A stretch of DNA of 15,700 nt from an uncultured Hungatella sp. (GCA_910586845.1 CAJUJV010000041.1:14656-30355), one strand, 5' to 3'. Positions 1 to 7,326 are shown, numbered from the stretch's first letter. Made by a program: numbers and translations. The notes: generated from the sequence alone by a model not told the origin.

Positions 1-380
1 AAAAAAGTATATACTCCATGTCAGGTCCGGAATTGCTGCTTCTTTTATTTGACGAGACGATCAAACGCCTTACCAGATCGGAGATTTCCCTGAAGGAAAA
101 GAATTACGCAGATTTTGACGACTGTATCAACAGAGTTGTCCGGATTGTCCGCTATCTGATCGATATACTGGATATGGATCAGCCCATCAGCTGGGATTTA
201 AAGAGGATTTATGAATATCTGATCTTTGACCTCAGCCGTGTGAAGGCCGGACGGGAGAGGAGAATGGACGAGATCGGACGTATCCGCCATATTCTTTCTG
301 AACTGAGAGAAGGGTTTGATGGGGCCAGCAGGAAGGTGAACGACACACACATTGCCAAAGTGAAGGAAGTAAGAGGATAG
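1..380 (+). CDS. fliS: Flagellin export chaperone FliS (5' end outside window)
   Basis: FliS is a small cytoplasmic helical-bundle protein that binds the C-terminus of newly made flagellin and keeps it unpolymerised until the flagellar type III exporter takes it. The reading frame is open from base 3, and the residues before the first ATG (base 18) already fit the family: KSIYSMSGPELLLLLFDETI aligns with the FliS signature of Y/V, T-A/S-P-E-E-L-L-L-M-L-Y-D-G. The ATG at 18 is therefore internal and about 10-15 residues are missing to the left. The rest is charged amphipathic helix, about 120 residues, normal for the family. The helical segment with RVVRIVRYLIDILDM matches the part where FliS usually has an LxxLYxY region. 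It is followed after 16 bases by a second small helical protein, as fliS often is in Clostridia. Family call is firm; the exact start lies off the window. Confidence 0.88.
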   Translation, partial: KSIYSMSGPELLLLLFDETIKRLTRSEISLKEKNYADFDDCINRVVRIVRYLIDILDMDQPISWDLKRIYEYLIFDLSRVKAGRERRMDEIGRIRHILSELREGFDGASRKVNDTHIAKVKEVRG

Positions 381-396
381 GAAGGGAACCGGGCAG

Positions 397-810
397 ATGG
401 AAGTGGACACAAAGAAGGTCATGATCCTTCTTCAGAGAAGGTATAATGCAGTGAGAGAGCTGGACCGGCTGACCACGGAACTGGAAGATGTGGTTGCCCG
501 CAATGACGGGATCTCGGCTGCCATGATTCTCCAAATGCGGGGGGATGAGATGGAGAAGGCAGAACATTGCATGGAAGAGATCTGGCAGCTGGGAGAGGGC
601 AGCAGAGAGGCATATGTTCAGCTGCAGCTTTTGGTATCATCAGATCTCCAGAAGGCAGTGGGGAATACAGATGAGGAAAAAAAGATTTTTGAGATCAGGC
701 GGAAGACGGAAGATGTGCTGGTAAGACTGCGCAGAACGGATCAAAGGCTGAACAAACGGCTGACAGGGGAGAAATCTTATTACAGGTCCCTGGAACCGGC
801 CAGACCATAG
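397..810 (+). CDS. Small helical protein, FliT/FlgN-like flagellar chaperone candidate
   Basis: A 137-residue, strongly charged, almost entirely helical protein with no signal peptide or membrane segment. It is rich in Glu, Arg, Leu and Met, with heptad-like runs such as LDRLTTELEDVV and the C-terminal RRKTEDVLVRLRRTDQRL, suggesting an antiparallel coiled coil. It lies 16 bases after fliS, behind a purine-rich GGAAGGG about 10 bases before the ATG, so the two are almost certainly co-transcribed. In many flagellated bacteria the gene after fliS is fliT, whose product is a chaperone for the filament cap FliD, or another small export chaperone. Size, position and helix content fit this role, but I see no diagnostic residues and sequence similarity in FliT/FlgN is always low. 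The functional call is inference from context. Confidence 0.6.
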   Translation: MEVDTKKVMILLQRRYNAVRELDRLTTELEDVVARNDGISAAMILQMRGDEMEKAEHCMEEIWQLGEGSREAYVQLQLLVSSDLQKAVGNTDEEKKIFEIRRKTEDVLVRLRRTDQRLNKRLTGEKSYYRSLEPARP

Positions 811-834
811 CCTGCAGAATGGAAAAAAAGAGTT

Positions 835-2007
835 ATGAATCAATTATTGTTTGAAGGACGTTCCCTGGTGGGAATTGTATCATCAGTTGTCCGGCAGGAT
901 GACCGGCGGATTTCCTTTAACCGTCTTGACTGGGAGAGGATGTACCGTCTGTCAGACTTCCACAGAGTGGCAAATATTGTTTATATTGGACTTTTAGGAT
1001 ATAGAGAAACGGTACCGGACAAATGGCGGGATCGTTTCTTTAAGCGCTATCAGGAGGTTCTTCTGTTCGGGGAACACTGTGACGAGTCGTTTCAGGAAGT
1101 GCTGGCCTGGCTGGATATGAGGGAGATTTCCTGTACGGTCCTGACTTCCGAATCTGTCCGCAGCTTTTATAAGATTTCCGAGAATGCGGAGAACAGTCCG
1201 GTGCAGATCTTTCTGGATGAAGAGAAATATTATCTGGCCAAAGGATACCTGATCGATCTGGGATATGAGACGGACGAGACCTATAAAGGATTCGGAGAGC
1301 GGATGAAGAAGGTGTCCGGAGTCACGATTATCCTGTACCGGAAACTTCCCTTCAGAACGGCCAAATATACTAAAAACATGGTAAAGATTCTGGAGTCTGC
1401 CCAGATCAAGGAGCCTTATGAGAATATCTGGATGCTCCCGCCGGAAAGTGAATTCCTGTACCGGATGGCAGGAGCGGCATACCGCTATGTGACAGATGAA
1501 CTGACTCTGAGAGAGGTGTTGGAGCTGATGCTGTGTCACAGAGCCTGGAAAGACGAGATTGATGAGGAGGATCTGTGGAAGAGGCTGGATGAATATAAGA
1601 TCGGCGGCCTGGCAGAGCGGATCCTGGAACTCGCCTATATGTGGTTTGGCGAGAAGACGGATACGTTTCTGGCTGAACATGCAGAAGATATGTCTGTCTA
1701 TGATGTTCTGGAAGAGCGGATCCTTACAAGAGGAATCGTCAATCACGAGAGGGATGACGAAGCATTAAAGCTCCAGAGTCTGATCGACAAAGAACTTGAG
1801 AAAGAGAAAAAGGCAGAAGGCAAAGATCTGAAGAAAGAGAAGATGGGAAAGTATTTCAGCGAGATAAAACGGAAACTGAGCTGGATCTTTCCGGATTATC
1901 ACTATATGTCTTCCATCTATCCCGCAGTGGAGAAGATCCCTCTGCTGCTTCCTGTGTTCTGGGGAGTCCGCGGAGTGAGGCTTTTCTGGAGATTCATAAG
2001 AGGCTGA
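835..2007 (+). CDS. Nucleotidyltransferase-fold family protein (PF14907-like), probably catalytically degenerate
   Basis: A 390-residue cytoplasmic protein. The N-terminal part resembles the uncharacterised nucleotidyltransferase family PF14907: a D-W-x-x-M-x-x-L-x-x-x-H-R-V segment (residues about 33-44), a long helical connector, then a beta-alpha region (about 98-145). The C-terminus carries the family-like ending F-P-D-Y-x-Y-M-x-x-x-Y-P followed by L-L-L-P-V-F-W-G-V-R. Active relatives have an L-K-G segment and an R-x-x-G/S-D-x-D metal site. Here the matching stretches read VLTSESVR and SPVQIFLDEEKY, so the Lys-Gly and the first Asp of the pair are missing. A Lys/Glu-rich segment (residues about 320-345) may be a flexible linker. 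The start ATG has only a weak A-rich ribosome site, and the gene begins 24 bases after its neighbour, closing the fliS operon. Family assignment is from remembered pattern, not search; substrate and role are unknown. Confidence 0.6.
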   Translation: MNQLLFEGRSLVGIVSSVVRQDDRRISFNRLDWERMYRLSDFHRVANIVYIGLLGYRETVPDKWRDRFFKRYQEVLLFGEHCDESFQEVLAWLDMREISCTVLTSESVRSFYKISENAENSPVQIFLDEEKYYLAKGYLIDLGYETDETYKGFGERMKKVSGVTIILYRKLPFRTAKYTKNMVKILESAQIKEPYENIWMLPPESEFLYRMAGAAYRYVTDELTLREVLELMLCHRAWKDEIDEEDLWKRLDEYKIGGLAERILELAYMWFGEKTDTFLAEHAEDMSVYDVLEERILTRGIVNHERDDEALKLQSLIDKELEKEKKAEGKDLKKEKMGKYFSEIKRKLSWIFPDYHYMSSIYPAVEKIPLLLPVFWGVRGVRLFWRFIRG

Positions 2008-2020
2008 TTAATACATAAAG

Positions 2021-2052
2021 AAAACCCTGCAGTTCAGGCTGCAGGGTTTTTT
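2021..2052. terminator. Bidirectional Rho-independent terminator between convergent operons
   Basis: A perfect 12-bp inverted repeat, AAAACCCTGCAG and CTGCAGGGTTTT, with a 6-base loop (TTCAGG). A T-run follows on the plus strand, and an A-rich run precedes it (AAAGAAAA, a U-tract on the minus strand). It lies 13 bases after the stop of the nucleotidyltransferase-like gene and 15 bases after the stop of csrA on the other strand, so it can end transcription of both convergent operons. Confidence 0.93.
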
Positions 2053-2067
2053 ATCAGATAAATGATA

Positions 2068-2355
2068 TCAGTTTTCGGCAGAGGACTTGGGAGAACCAGT
2101 CTCCGTTTCCTTTTGCTCTCTGTCAGAATGGCTGTGAGTGAGCAGGGATTTGAGCATCCATACGGAATTCATATCCGGAGTCAGAGCCATCTTATTGCTC
2201 TGTTCTGCCTCGGACAGTTCCTCCCGCAAGATGGAGATCTGTTTGGGAGCATCGATAGCCAGACGAACACCGTCTGAAGCACATTCTATAATGGTGATAC
2301 GGATATTCTCTCCAATCAGAAGACTTTCATTTTTTTTTCGTCGAAGTATCAGCAT
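2068..2355 (-). CDS. csrA: Translational regulator CsrA with extended C-terminal tail
   Basis: CsrA is a dimeric RNA-binding protein that represses translation by covering GGA motifs at ribosome binding sites; in flagellated Firmicutes its main target is flagellin mRNA. Residues 1-50 show the whole family core: MLILRRKKNESLLIGE, then ITIIECASDGVRLAI, APKQISI and REEL. Arg44 of the REEL segment and the Leu4/Arg6 region, which form the RNA-binding edge, are present. The protein has 95 residues against about 60-80 for most homologues. The extra C-terminal ~40 residues are polar (Ser, Glu, Lys) and probably disordered. The ATG overlaps the last codons of fliW by 7 bases, and AGGAG lies 9 bases upstream, inside fliW. 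This coupling suits the FliW-CsrA pair, in which FliW binds CsrA and blocks it. It is the last gene of the flgM-csrA operon. Confidence 0.95.
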   Translation of the reverse strand: MLILRRKKNESLLIGENIRITIIECASDGVRLAIDAPKQISILREELSEAEQSNKMALTPDMNSVWMLKSLLTHSHSDREQKETETGSPKSSAEN

Positions 2356-2831
2356 GAATCACCGCTCCTGTCATCTCCGTTGCCGGAATCATCTACAGTG
2401 GGAAAAGAACCCAGCCTGTGGCCATATTCATAAGAGGTATTTTCCAAAATAATCTGAATCCCGCGCCGTGTCTGAGGATTGATCACCAGAGGACACTTGA
2501 GATTCACTGTATTTTCCCGATAATCATTTTTCACTACACAGACTGCATAATAAGAAAGATCACCGCTGTCCGTGACATCCAGGCAGGCCAGTTCCTCCGG
2601 GGTCAGCACAGGGGAATAATCGGGACAGAGGAAAAACGGATTGATCAATACAAATACCACATTGGGATCTTCTACTGACAGCATCAAAAGGATAGAGTCA
2701 TCTCCCTCCCCCTCGCCAAGGCGGAGAAGAAGGTAACGGGTCAGTTTGGGAAAACCAAAGAGGCCGTCAGAAAAAAGTATAAGATCTTCCGATGAATATT
2801 CCATGGCACCATAATCTGTCTGTATCGTCAT
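2349..2831 (-). CDS. fliW: Flagellar assembly factor and CsrA antagonist FliW
   Basis: FliW is a small beta-barrel protein that binds either flagellin or CsrA. When flagellin is exported, free FliW sequesters CsrA and flagellin translation resumes. Family landmarks, counted from the chosen ATG, are the F-S-D-G-L-F-G-F-P segment (20-28), VEDPNVVFVLINPF (53-66), and the conserved NLKCPLVINPQTRRGIQIIL block (110-129). The length is 160 residues, slightly above the usual ~150 because of an acidic/Gly/Ser tail. An in-frame GTG four codons upstream (2841-2843) lies within the Shine-Dalgarno AGGAG (complement of 2843-2847), so translation must begin at the ATG of 2829-2831. That AGGAG also overlaps the TAG stop of the preceding DUF6470 gene, indicating tight coupling. 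The order DUF6470-fliW-csrA is the same as yviE-fliW-csrA in Bacillus. Confidence 0.95.
   Translation of the reverse strand: MTIQTDYGAMEYSSEDLILFSDGLFGFPKLTRYLLLRLGEGEGDDSILLMLSVEDPNVVFVLINPFFLCPDYSPVLTPEELACLDVTDSGDLSYYAVCVVKNDYRENTVNLKCPLVINPQTRRGIQIILENTSYEYGHRLGSFPTVDDSGNGDDRSGDSC
2365..2380 (-). promoter_or_regulatory. csrA ribosome binding site with two GGA motifs (possible CsrA autoregulation)
   Basis: On the minus strand the csrA Shine-Dalgarno lies within ACAGGAG (complement of 2365-2371), 9 bases before the ATG. A second GGA occurs in ACGGAG (complement of 2375-2380). ACA-GGA matches the preferred CsrA recognition core, and two sites about 10 bases apart over a ribosome site are typical of CsrA targets. 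The upstream TCCG-GCAA-CGGA could form a small GNRA-loop hairpin that includes the distal GGA. The AGGAG as ribosome site is clear; autoregulation is inference. Confidence 0.4.
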
Positions 2832-2845
2832 ATCTATAAACACTC

Positions 2846-3454
2846 CTATGTGAACAAATTGACGCCGCGTCCGATTTCATGTCTGGGGGGAACGTAGTTA
2901 AAATCCCCCAGATATTCGATATGAACCGAAGGGCGCTGGGTGACGATGGTCATCACCATAGGCGGCAGATAAGTCAGTTCTCCTTTTGCCACTCTCATTT
3001 CAAAGGAACCCCTCTGGGCGGTGTAAGAGGAACTGGTCACCAGCGTAATATCCGGAACCGATGCGGAAGACTGCATATTGACTGCTGTCGGAACAGCTTC
3101 CGAGGCAACGGCGGATTCGGCGGCGGTCATTTCCGACATGGAAGAAGACACAGGAGCCTGAGCCTGAATCTGAGGACGCGGCTGCGGCTGCGGTCTGCGG
3201 GAAACCGTCTGCTGGGGAGCAGGACTTCCGGGCGCAGGCTGAAAAGATGCCTGCTTCTTCGAGAATGTATGATTGATTCTCTTAATATCCTCAACAGAGA
3301 TGCCTCCCTGGCCTGCGGACTGACGCATGGACATCTGACGGGCCACGGCCTTTCTGCGTTCCATGTCGATACTATCAGAACTTACCAGACGTGCATTCTG
3401 AGAAAAGCGAACCATCCGTATGGGTTCTGACGTTATCTTAATAAGCGGCTGCAT
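2846..3454 (-). CDS. DUF6470 (YviE-like) flagellar-operon protein with Pro/Gln- and Ser/Ala-rich linker
   Basis: A 202-residue cytoplasmic protein of unknown biochemical function in the position held by yviE in Bacillus (between flgL and fliW). The N-terminus MQPLIKITSEPIRM resembles the DUF6470 opening (I-x-I-x-x-x-P-x-x-I). The C-terminus has the family's closing motif: a P-S-V-H-I-E-Y-L-G-D core followed by YVPP (residues 175-190). Between them lie a basic helical part (30-70), a low-complexity Pro/Gln/Arg segment (about 72-100) and a Ser/Ala/Glu/Met segment (about 102-135), then a beta-rich stretch. AAAGGGGG lies about 9 bases before the ATG. It starts 30 bases after flgL and its stop overlaps the fliW ribosome site, so it is probably translated together with fliW. 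The family label comes from end motifs plus synteny; the linker is longer and more biased than I would expect. Confidence 0.75.
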   Translation of the reverse strand: MQPLIKITSEPIRMVRFSQNARLVSSDSIDMERRKAVARQMSMRQSAGQGGISVEDIKRINHTFSKKQASFQPAPGSPAPQQTVSRRPQPQPRPQIQAQAPVSSSMSEMTAAESAVASEAVPTAVNMQSSASVPDITLVTSSSYTAQRGSFEMRVAKGELTYLPPMVMTIVTQRPSVHIEYLGDFNYVPPRHEIGRGVNLFT

Positions 3455-3484
3455 ACTCTAACCCCCTTTCTGACAATAAACTTT

Positions 3485-4648
3485 TTAACCCATAAAATCA
3501 AAGAGAGAAGAACTCATAAGTTTGGATCCTACCTGAAGAGCCGCATTGTATGCATAGTTGTTACTGTACATCTCCATGATAGATTCATAGGGATCGGCTC
3601 CCAGTTTGTCTTTGTACTGCTTTTTCATGGAATCTTCCCTGATGGTAAGGCGTTCTTCCATGGTATCGATCAGATTGTACTTATTGCCCAGATCCGCATA
3701 GATGCTGCTGAGTCTGTGTTCTGTAGTTCCCATCCTGGTGATGAGTCCCTCCAGGGAATCATGAAGCTCGGATCTGTCGACATCGCCGCCGTTGGCTTTC
3801 TCAATATATTTGCCGATGGACTGAACGGCGCTGCCCAGAAGACCCAGAGGACTGTCGTTCAGATAAGCCATAACATCTTTTCCGTTCGGATCCTTGCCAG
3901 GGTCTCCGGCTCCGGCCAGGACTGCATCGGAGGTAAGGCCTGTGAGGACGTTCATACCCCCTGTGTAGGTGTCCAGAAGCGTGTCTCTGACACCGAGACT
4001 GTTTTTGTTATGGATGGAACCGTAGCCGATATCGATGCGGCCCTGTTCTCCCATGGCTTTCAGAAGCTTATCCTGATCACCGCTTGTCAGCGTGTACTTA
4101 TAAGTTCCGGGATTGGCCGTGTCCTCCTGCAGAGTCATCTCAAATTCCGTAGGATCACTGTCGCCCGGGAACGTATGGCTGAAAGTGAGAACCGTGCCGT
4201 CTGCGCTCAGAGAAAAAGGAGGATTGGAGATATCATTGCCTCCGTAGATGTAAAAGTTCTCGTACTGAGCATTCAGACTGTCCACAATCTCATGCTGCTT
4301 CTGGAGCAGATCGGACTTTAAAGTGTCCAGAGCAGTGAGGGAAGTGGTGTCCGAGTTGGCGCGGAGCACCTGATCCTTTCCCAGGGAAAGAGACTTCTGA
4401 ATCGCTTCCACGCCCACCTCCTGCTGATAGATGCGGTTCTGTACATCCTTCAGAAGAGACTTCTTGCTGAGAACATCCTGATACTGAGTGTCGATGCGCT
4501 TCCCCTCATAATAAGCTAAAGGAGCCTCGGCGGCAGACTCATACCGCTCGCCGCTGGAAATCTTGTTCATGCTCCTGTTCAGGGTGAGATGAACGTTATT
4601 GACGGATGTGGTAAAATTTCTGTATGTTGACGCATTGGTTACTCGCAT
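3485..4648 (-). CDS. flgL: Flagellar hook-filament junction protein FlgL (HAP3)
   Basis: FlgL forms the second ring of the hook-filament junction on top of FlgK, after export through the flagellar channel. The N-terminal D0/D1 coiled-coil begins MRVTNASTYRNFTTSVNN and continues LNRSMNKISSGERYESAAEAP, the flagellin-like FlgL signature; ENFYIYGG (about residues 130-137) is the usual FlgL 'YLFGG' site. The variable central domain covers roughly 140-290. The C-terminal helix ends YAYNAALQVGSKLMSSSLFDFMG, matching the family ending in sLlDFL. The length of 387 residues is above the ~300 of compact homologues because of the central insert. GGAGG is 7 bases before the ATG. It follows flgK by 33 bases in the same operon. 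There is no signal peptide, as expected for a type III export substrate. Confidence 0.95.
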   Translation of the reverse strand: MRVTNASTYRNFTTSVNNVHLTLNRSMNKISSGERYESAAEAPLAYYEGKRIDTQYQDVLSKKSLLKDVQNRIYQQEVGVEAIQKSLSLGKDQVLRANSDTTSLTALDTLKSDLLQKQHEIVDSLNAQYENFYIYGGNDISNPPFSLSADGTVLTFSHTFPGDSDPTEFEMTLQEDTANPGTYKYTLTSGDQDKLLKAMGEQGRIDIGYGSIHNKNSLGVRDTLLDTYTGGMNVLTGLTSDAVLAGAGDPGKDPNGKDVMAYLNDSPLGLLGSAVQSIGKYIEKANGGDVDRSELHDSLEGLITRMGTTEHRLSSIYADLGNKYNLIDTMEERLTIREDSMKKQYKDKLGADPYESIMEMYSNNYAYNAALQVGSKLMSSSLFDFMG

Positions 4649-4681
4649 GTAAATACCTCCGGGATTACAAATATAATAAAA

Positions 4682-6394
4682 TTATCTTCCCACGACACCG
4701 GTGCCGTTGATCAGAACATCCAGCGCCTGATCAAGCGTGGTCATGAGACGGGAAGCCGCGCTGTAAGCGGACATGTACATCATCATGTTGGAAGCTTCCT
4801 CGTCCAGGCTGACTCCTGATACGGAATCTCTGGAATTCTGGATGCCGTTGAGCACGGTCACATTGGTCTTGAGAGCGTTCTGATTGCTGTAGGAATCGTT
4901 GGCCAGAACCGTGGAGACGTGGTTCATATAGTTGGCGAAGGAGTTGTTGTCCAGGTCTATATCATCCAGTGTGGCGGTCATGGAGGCCAGCATGTTCATA
5001 ACTGTATCGTTGGCATTCTCTCCCTTTTTGCTGATATGGACCTTTCCGCTGATCCAGTCCTGACTGATTCCGATGTTGGCTGCTGTAATGTCAGCAGCTG
5101 TATTCGTGGTCTTATTGATAAAAAGAATGTAATCAGGATCGCCTTCCCCGGTCGTATTGAGAGTGTTCATAACCTCTGAGAAAGCCTTAGCCAGGGTGTC
5201 CAGCTCGTTCATATAGTAATCGTATCCCCTGACGTCATCACCGGGATCTCCGCCTTTCCACAGCATATCCAGACCAGCCTGGATGGAGCCGCAGTCGTCG
5301 GGAAACTCATTTTTATCTTTTGAAATAAGCAGGCCGGCACCGGCGCCGGGATTGCCCTCCGCATCCAGCTCATAGAATTCGATGCTGACATCGCCGGGGC
5401 CGTAGGTCTTGTCGGTAGTATCGAGAATCTCTTTGTCGTGGGGAATCACCAGCTTCATATGATTCTCCTCGCCGGCACCCTCGGTACCGCTTACAAGTTC
5501 TATGTTCTGAAGCACTCCGTTTTCGTCTTTGTACTTCATGTTGATGTACAGATCATCGGGCCATTCTTTTTTCATAATGGGCCTTCCGGAGCTGTCCAGA
5601 TGATAAGTTTCGGATAAGTCTTCACCGATGATATTGCCGGCGGCATCGGTGATAAACCCGTCATGCTCCGCATCCTTTTTATAAGTGACTTCAATGGGAA
5701 TATAGCTGGACAGTTCGTCGATGAGTACGTTCCTCTCATCCATCAGCTCCAGGCTGGGCTGACCGTGGATCTGATTCTCCTTGATCCTGCGGTTGAGAGC
5801 GCCCACCTGCTGAAGGATATCGTTTACCCGCTGGATGGCGCCCTGTTCACTGGTGCCCGTGCCGTCCAGACGGTTGTACTCCTCCATCTTGGCTCTCTCG
5901 ATGTCCTCGGCCCCCTGATTGAGCAGGTTGGTAAGGGCCTGCATCTGGGTGCGCAGGTGAGTCTCATAAATCGGATCGTTGATCATGGCGGGGTCGGACA
6001 TCTTCTCCAGGGTATCCTGGATGTTGTCAAAGGCCTGGCGGATGCCGTCGATATGGGACTCGTCGAAAAATTCGGCCAGCCGGTCATAAGAGATCTGCAG
6101 GGCATTGGTATAGCCGGACTTCTGCATCTGGTTCCGGTACTGGATATCCATAAAGGGATCGCGGATCTGTGCGACGGTATCCATGTGAACGCCGAATCCT
6201 ACAGAGATCTCGGAACCGTTCATATAGTGACTGATCGGGTTTCTGTAGTTCACGCTGGATACCTGAAGCTGCTGTCTGGTATAGCCGACCGTGTTCATGT
6301 TAGCCAGGTTCTGCCCTGTGATGTCCAGCCGCTTCTGGTTGGCCTGAAGAGCGGAGATGGCAGTAGTAAAACCGGCAAAGGTTGCTCTAACCAT
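4682..6394 (-). CDS. flgK: Flagellar hook-associated protein FlgK (HAP1)
   Basis: FlgK is the first junction protein between hook and filament and is an export substrate chaperoned by FlgN. The N-terminus (counted from the chosen start) shows the hook-family helix: FAGFTTAISALQANQKRLDI, then TGQNLANMNTVGYTRQ, the rod/hook 'N-L-A-N-x-x-T-x-G-Y-x-R' signature. The C-terminus has GVSLDEEASNMMMYMSAYSA, followed by ASRLMTTLDQALDVLI, the typical D0 closing helix. The central domains are acidic, Gly/Asp-rich and variable. The length is 570 residues. A longer frame would begin at a TTG (6407-6409), but that codon touches the GGAGG Shine-Dalgarno, so the ATG at 6392-6394, 8 bases after GGAGG, is the start. 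flgN lies 34 bases upstream and flgL 33 bases downstream. Confidence 0.96.
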   Translation of the reverse strand: MVRATFAGFTTAISALQANQKRLDITGQNLANMNTVGYTRQQLQVSSVNYRNPISHYMNGSEISVGFGVHMDTVAQIRDPFMDIQYRNQMQKSGYTNALQISYDRLAEFFDESHIDGIRQAFDNIQDTLEKMSDPAMINDPIYETHLRTQMQALTNLLNQGAEDIERAKMEEYNRLDGTGTSEQGAIQRVNDILQQVGALNRRIKENQIHGQPSLELMDERNVLIDELSSYIPIEVTYKKDAEHDGFITDAAGNIIGEDLSETYHLDSSGRPIMKKEWPDDLYINMKYKDENGVLQNIELVSGTEGAGEENHMKLVIPHDKEILDTTDKTYGPGDVSIEFYELDAEGNPGAGAGLLISKDKNEFPDDCGSIQAGLDMLWKGGDPGDDVRGYDYYMNELDTLAKAFSEVMNTLNTTGEGDPDYILFINKTTNTAADITAANIGISQDWISGKVHISKKGENANDTVMNMLASMTATLDDIDLDNNSFANYMNHVSTVLANDSYSNQNALKTNVTVLNGIQNSRDSVSGVSLDEEASNMMMYMSAYSAASRLMTTLDQALDVLINGTGVVGR

Positions 6395-6428
6395 AAATAT
6401 ATCCTCCAAAAAGTAATTCTTCTATCAA

Positions 6429-6914
6429 TCAGACATAAGTGTCCTTCATCTTGTTGACATGGGGGGAAGCCCCCGGTGTTGTGTTCCCTGAGTTGTCATA
6501 GGAAGTGCCCTGCTGCTGTGCGATGGCGGTCTCGATCTCATGGATACGAACCTGGATGATCTGTTCCGATGCCTTGCGGGACTGCTGAAGGCGGTCCAGC
6601 TGCCGGGACAGTTCGTCAAAAAGAGGAGTGAGAGCTCTCTTCTGATCGTCATCAGCCCGCTCCAGTATCTGGCGGAAAGCAAGGGAATCCCACCCCAGTT
6701 CTCCGGCCAGGCGCATCCGATGCTGCTCCAGACCTCTCAGCTTCAGGATCTGAGCCTGCTCCTTTTGAATAAAGCCGTCCAGGCGCTCATGATGTCTTAG
6801 AGAAGCGGCTTCTGCCTTGGCTTCCTCCACCTGAGCGATATCACCGGCCAGAACGGTCAGCTCCCTGATGACGGCAGTAAACTTGTCAAATAATTCCCGT
6901 GTCTCCTGAGTCAT
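6429..6914 (-). CDS. flgN: FlgN-type chaperone for FlgK and FlgL
   Basis: FlgN is a cytoplasmic helical chaperone that holds FlgK and FlgL near the export gate. The 161-residue product is almost all helix, with heptad-like segments: a first long helix over residues about 5-60 and RQLDRLQQSRKASEQIIQVR in the second half. It has the poorly structured Gly/Ser/Pro/Asn tail usual in the family (about 135-155), closing in a short basic end (KMKDTYV). Length and position between flgM and flgK match the flgM-flgN-flgK arrangement widespread in Firmicutes. AAAGGAG is present with a slightly long spacing of about 12 bases; no alternative start is better. Primary-sequence conservation in FlgN is weak, so the call depends partly on context, but that context is strong. 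Confidence 0.9.
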   Translation of the reverse strand: MTQETRELFDKFTAVIRELTVLAGDIAQVEEAKAEAASLRHHERLDGFIQKEQAQILKLRGLEQHRMRLAGELGWDSLAFRQILERADDDQKRALTPLFDELSRQLDRLQQSRKASEQIIQVRIHEIETAIAQQQGTSYDNSGNTTPGASPHVNKMKDTYV

Positions 6915-6956
6915 GTAATAAACAGGCTCCTTTCTGTCTGCAGCCGGCTGTCAGCA

Positions 6957-7253
6957 TCAGACCAGACCAAGCATCCGTCCGGCAATCCGCTGGGGATCCG
7001 GGATATAGGTACCGTCTGCGACTCTGCTGTTCAGCTCCTGAACCCGCTCCTGGCTGACGCTGTCAAGCTGTGCGGCGGTCTTCCTGGCCAGCATGCGGGC
7101 GAAAGACTCGTCATCCTGTAATGCGGCTGATGTTCTGCTGATATTCACGGTATCATAATCACCTTTGGCCTTCTGGGCCTTGGGTGCTCGTCTCTGCTGA
7201 GCGGGAACCGGTGAACGGTAAGAGGGATTCATAGTCTGAAATGTAATGTTCAT
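6957..7253 (-). CDS. flgM: Anti-sigma-28 factor FlgM
   Basis: FlgM binds and inhibits the flagellar sigma factor (FliA/SigD) until the hook-basal body is finished; in enteric bacteria it is then exported. From the chosen ATG the protein has 98 residues. It has a disordered basic N-terminus (Pro/Gln/Arg/Lys, 1-30) and the sigma-binding C-terminus: DTVNIS (34-39), a helix over 45-65, RVQELNSRVADGTY (70-83), then IPDPQRIAGRML (84-95). These match the family pattern of R-x-x-x-V-x-x-L-K-x-x-I-x-x-G-x-Y-x-x-D-x-x-x-I-A. A frame extension to 7295 exists, but GGGAGG lies 7 bases before the ATG of 7251-7253, so that is the start. A sigma-28-type promoter about 75 bases upstream suggests negative feedback: FlgM made under the control of the factor it inhibits. 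Confidence 0.94.
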   Translation of the reverse strand: MNITFQTMNPSYRSPVPAQQRRAPKAQKAKGDYDTVNISRTSAALQDDESFARMLARKTAAQLDSVSQERVQELNSRVADGTYIPDPQRIAGRMLGLV

Positions 7254-7326
7254 ATTGTGACCTCCCTTCTGAATACTTCTAAAAACAGTACACATGAAAA
7301 CATTATTTCTCTATTCTATATGATAT

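Noticed and set aside
994..1746. Minus-strand open frame of 250 codons
   Set aside because: Shadow of the nucleotidyltransferase-like gene; composition (Ile/Leu/Gln/His-rich) without motifs, and no promoter or ribosome site.
4025..4032. GCCGATAT, a perfect sigma-28 -10 element inside flgL (plus strand)
   Set aside because: No TAAA-like element 15 bases upstream, antisense to a coding gene, and no gene in position to be driven.
5663..6457. Open frame of 264 codons on the plus strand
   Set aside because: It is entirely antisense to flgK, whose reading frame is clearly conserved; no ribosome site or family features.
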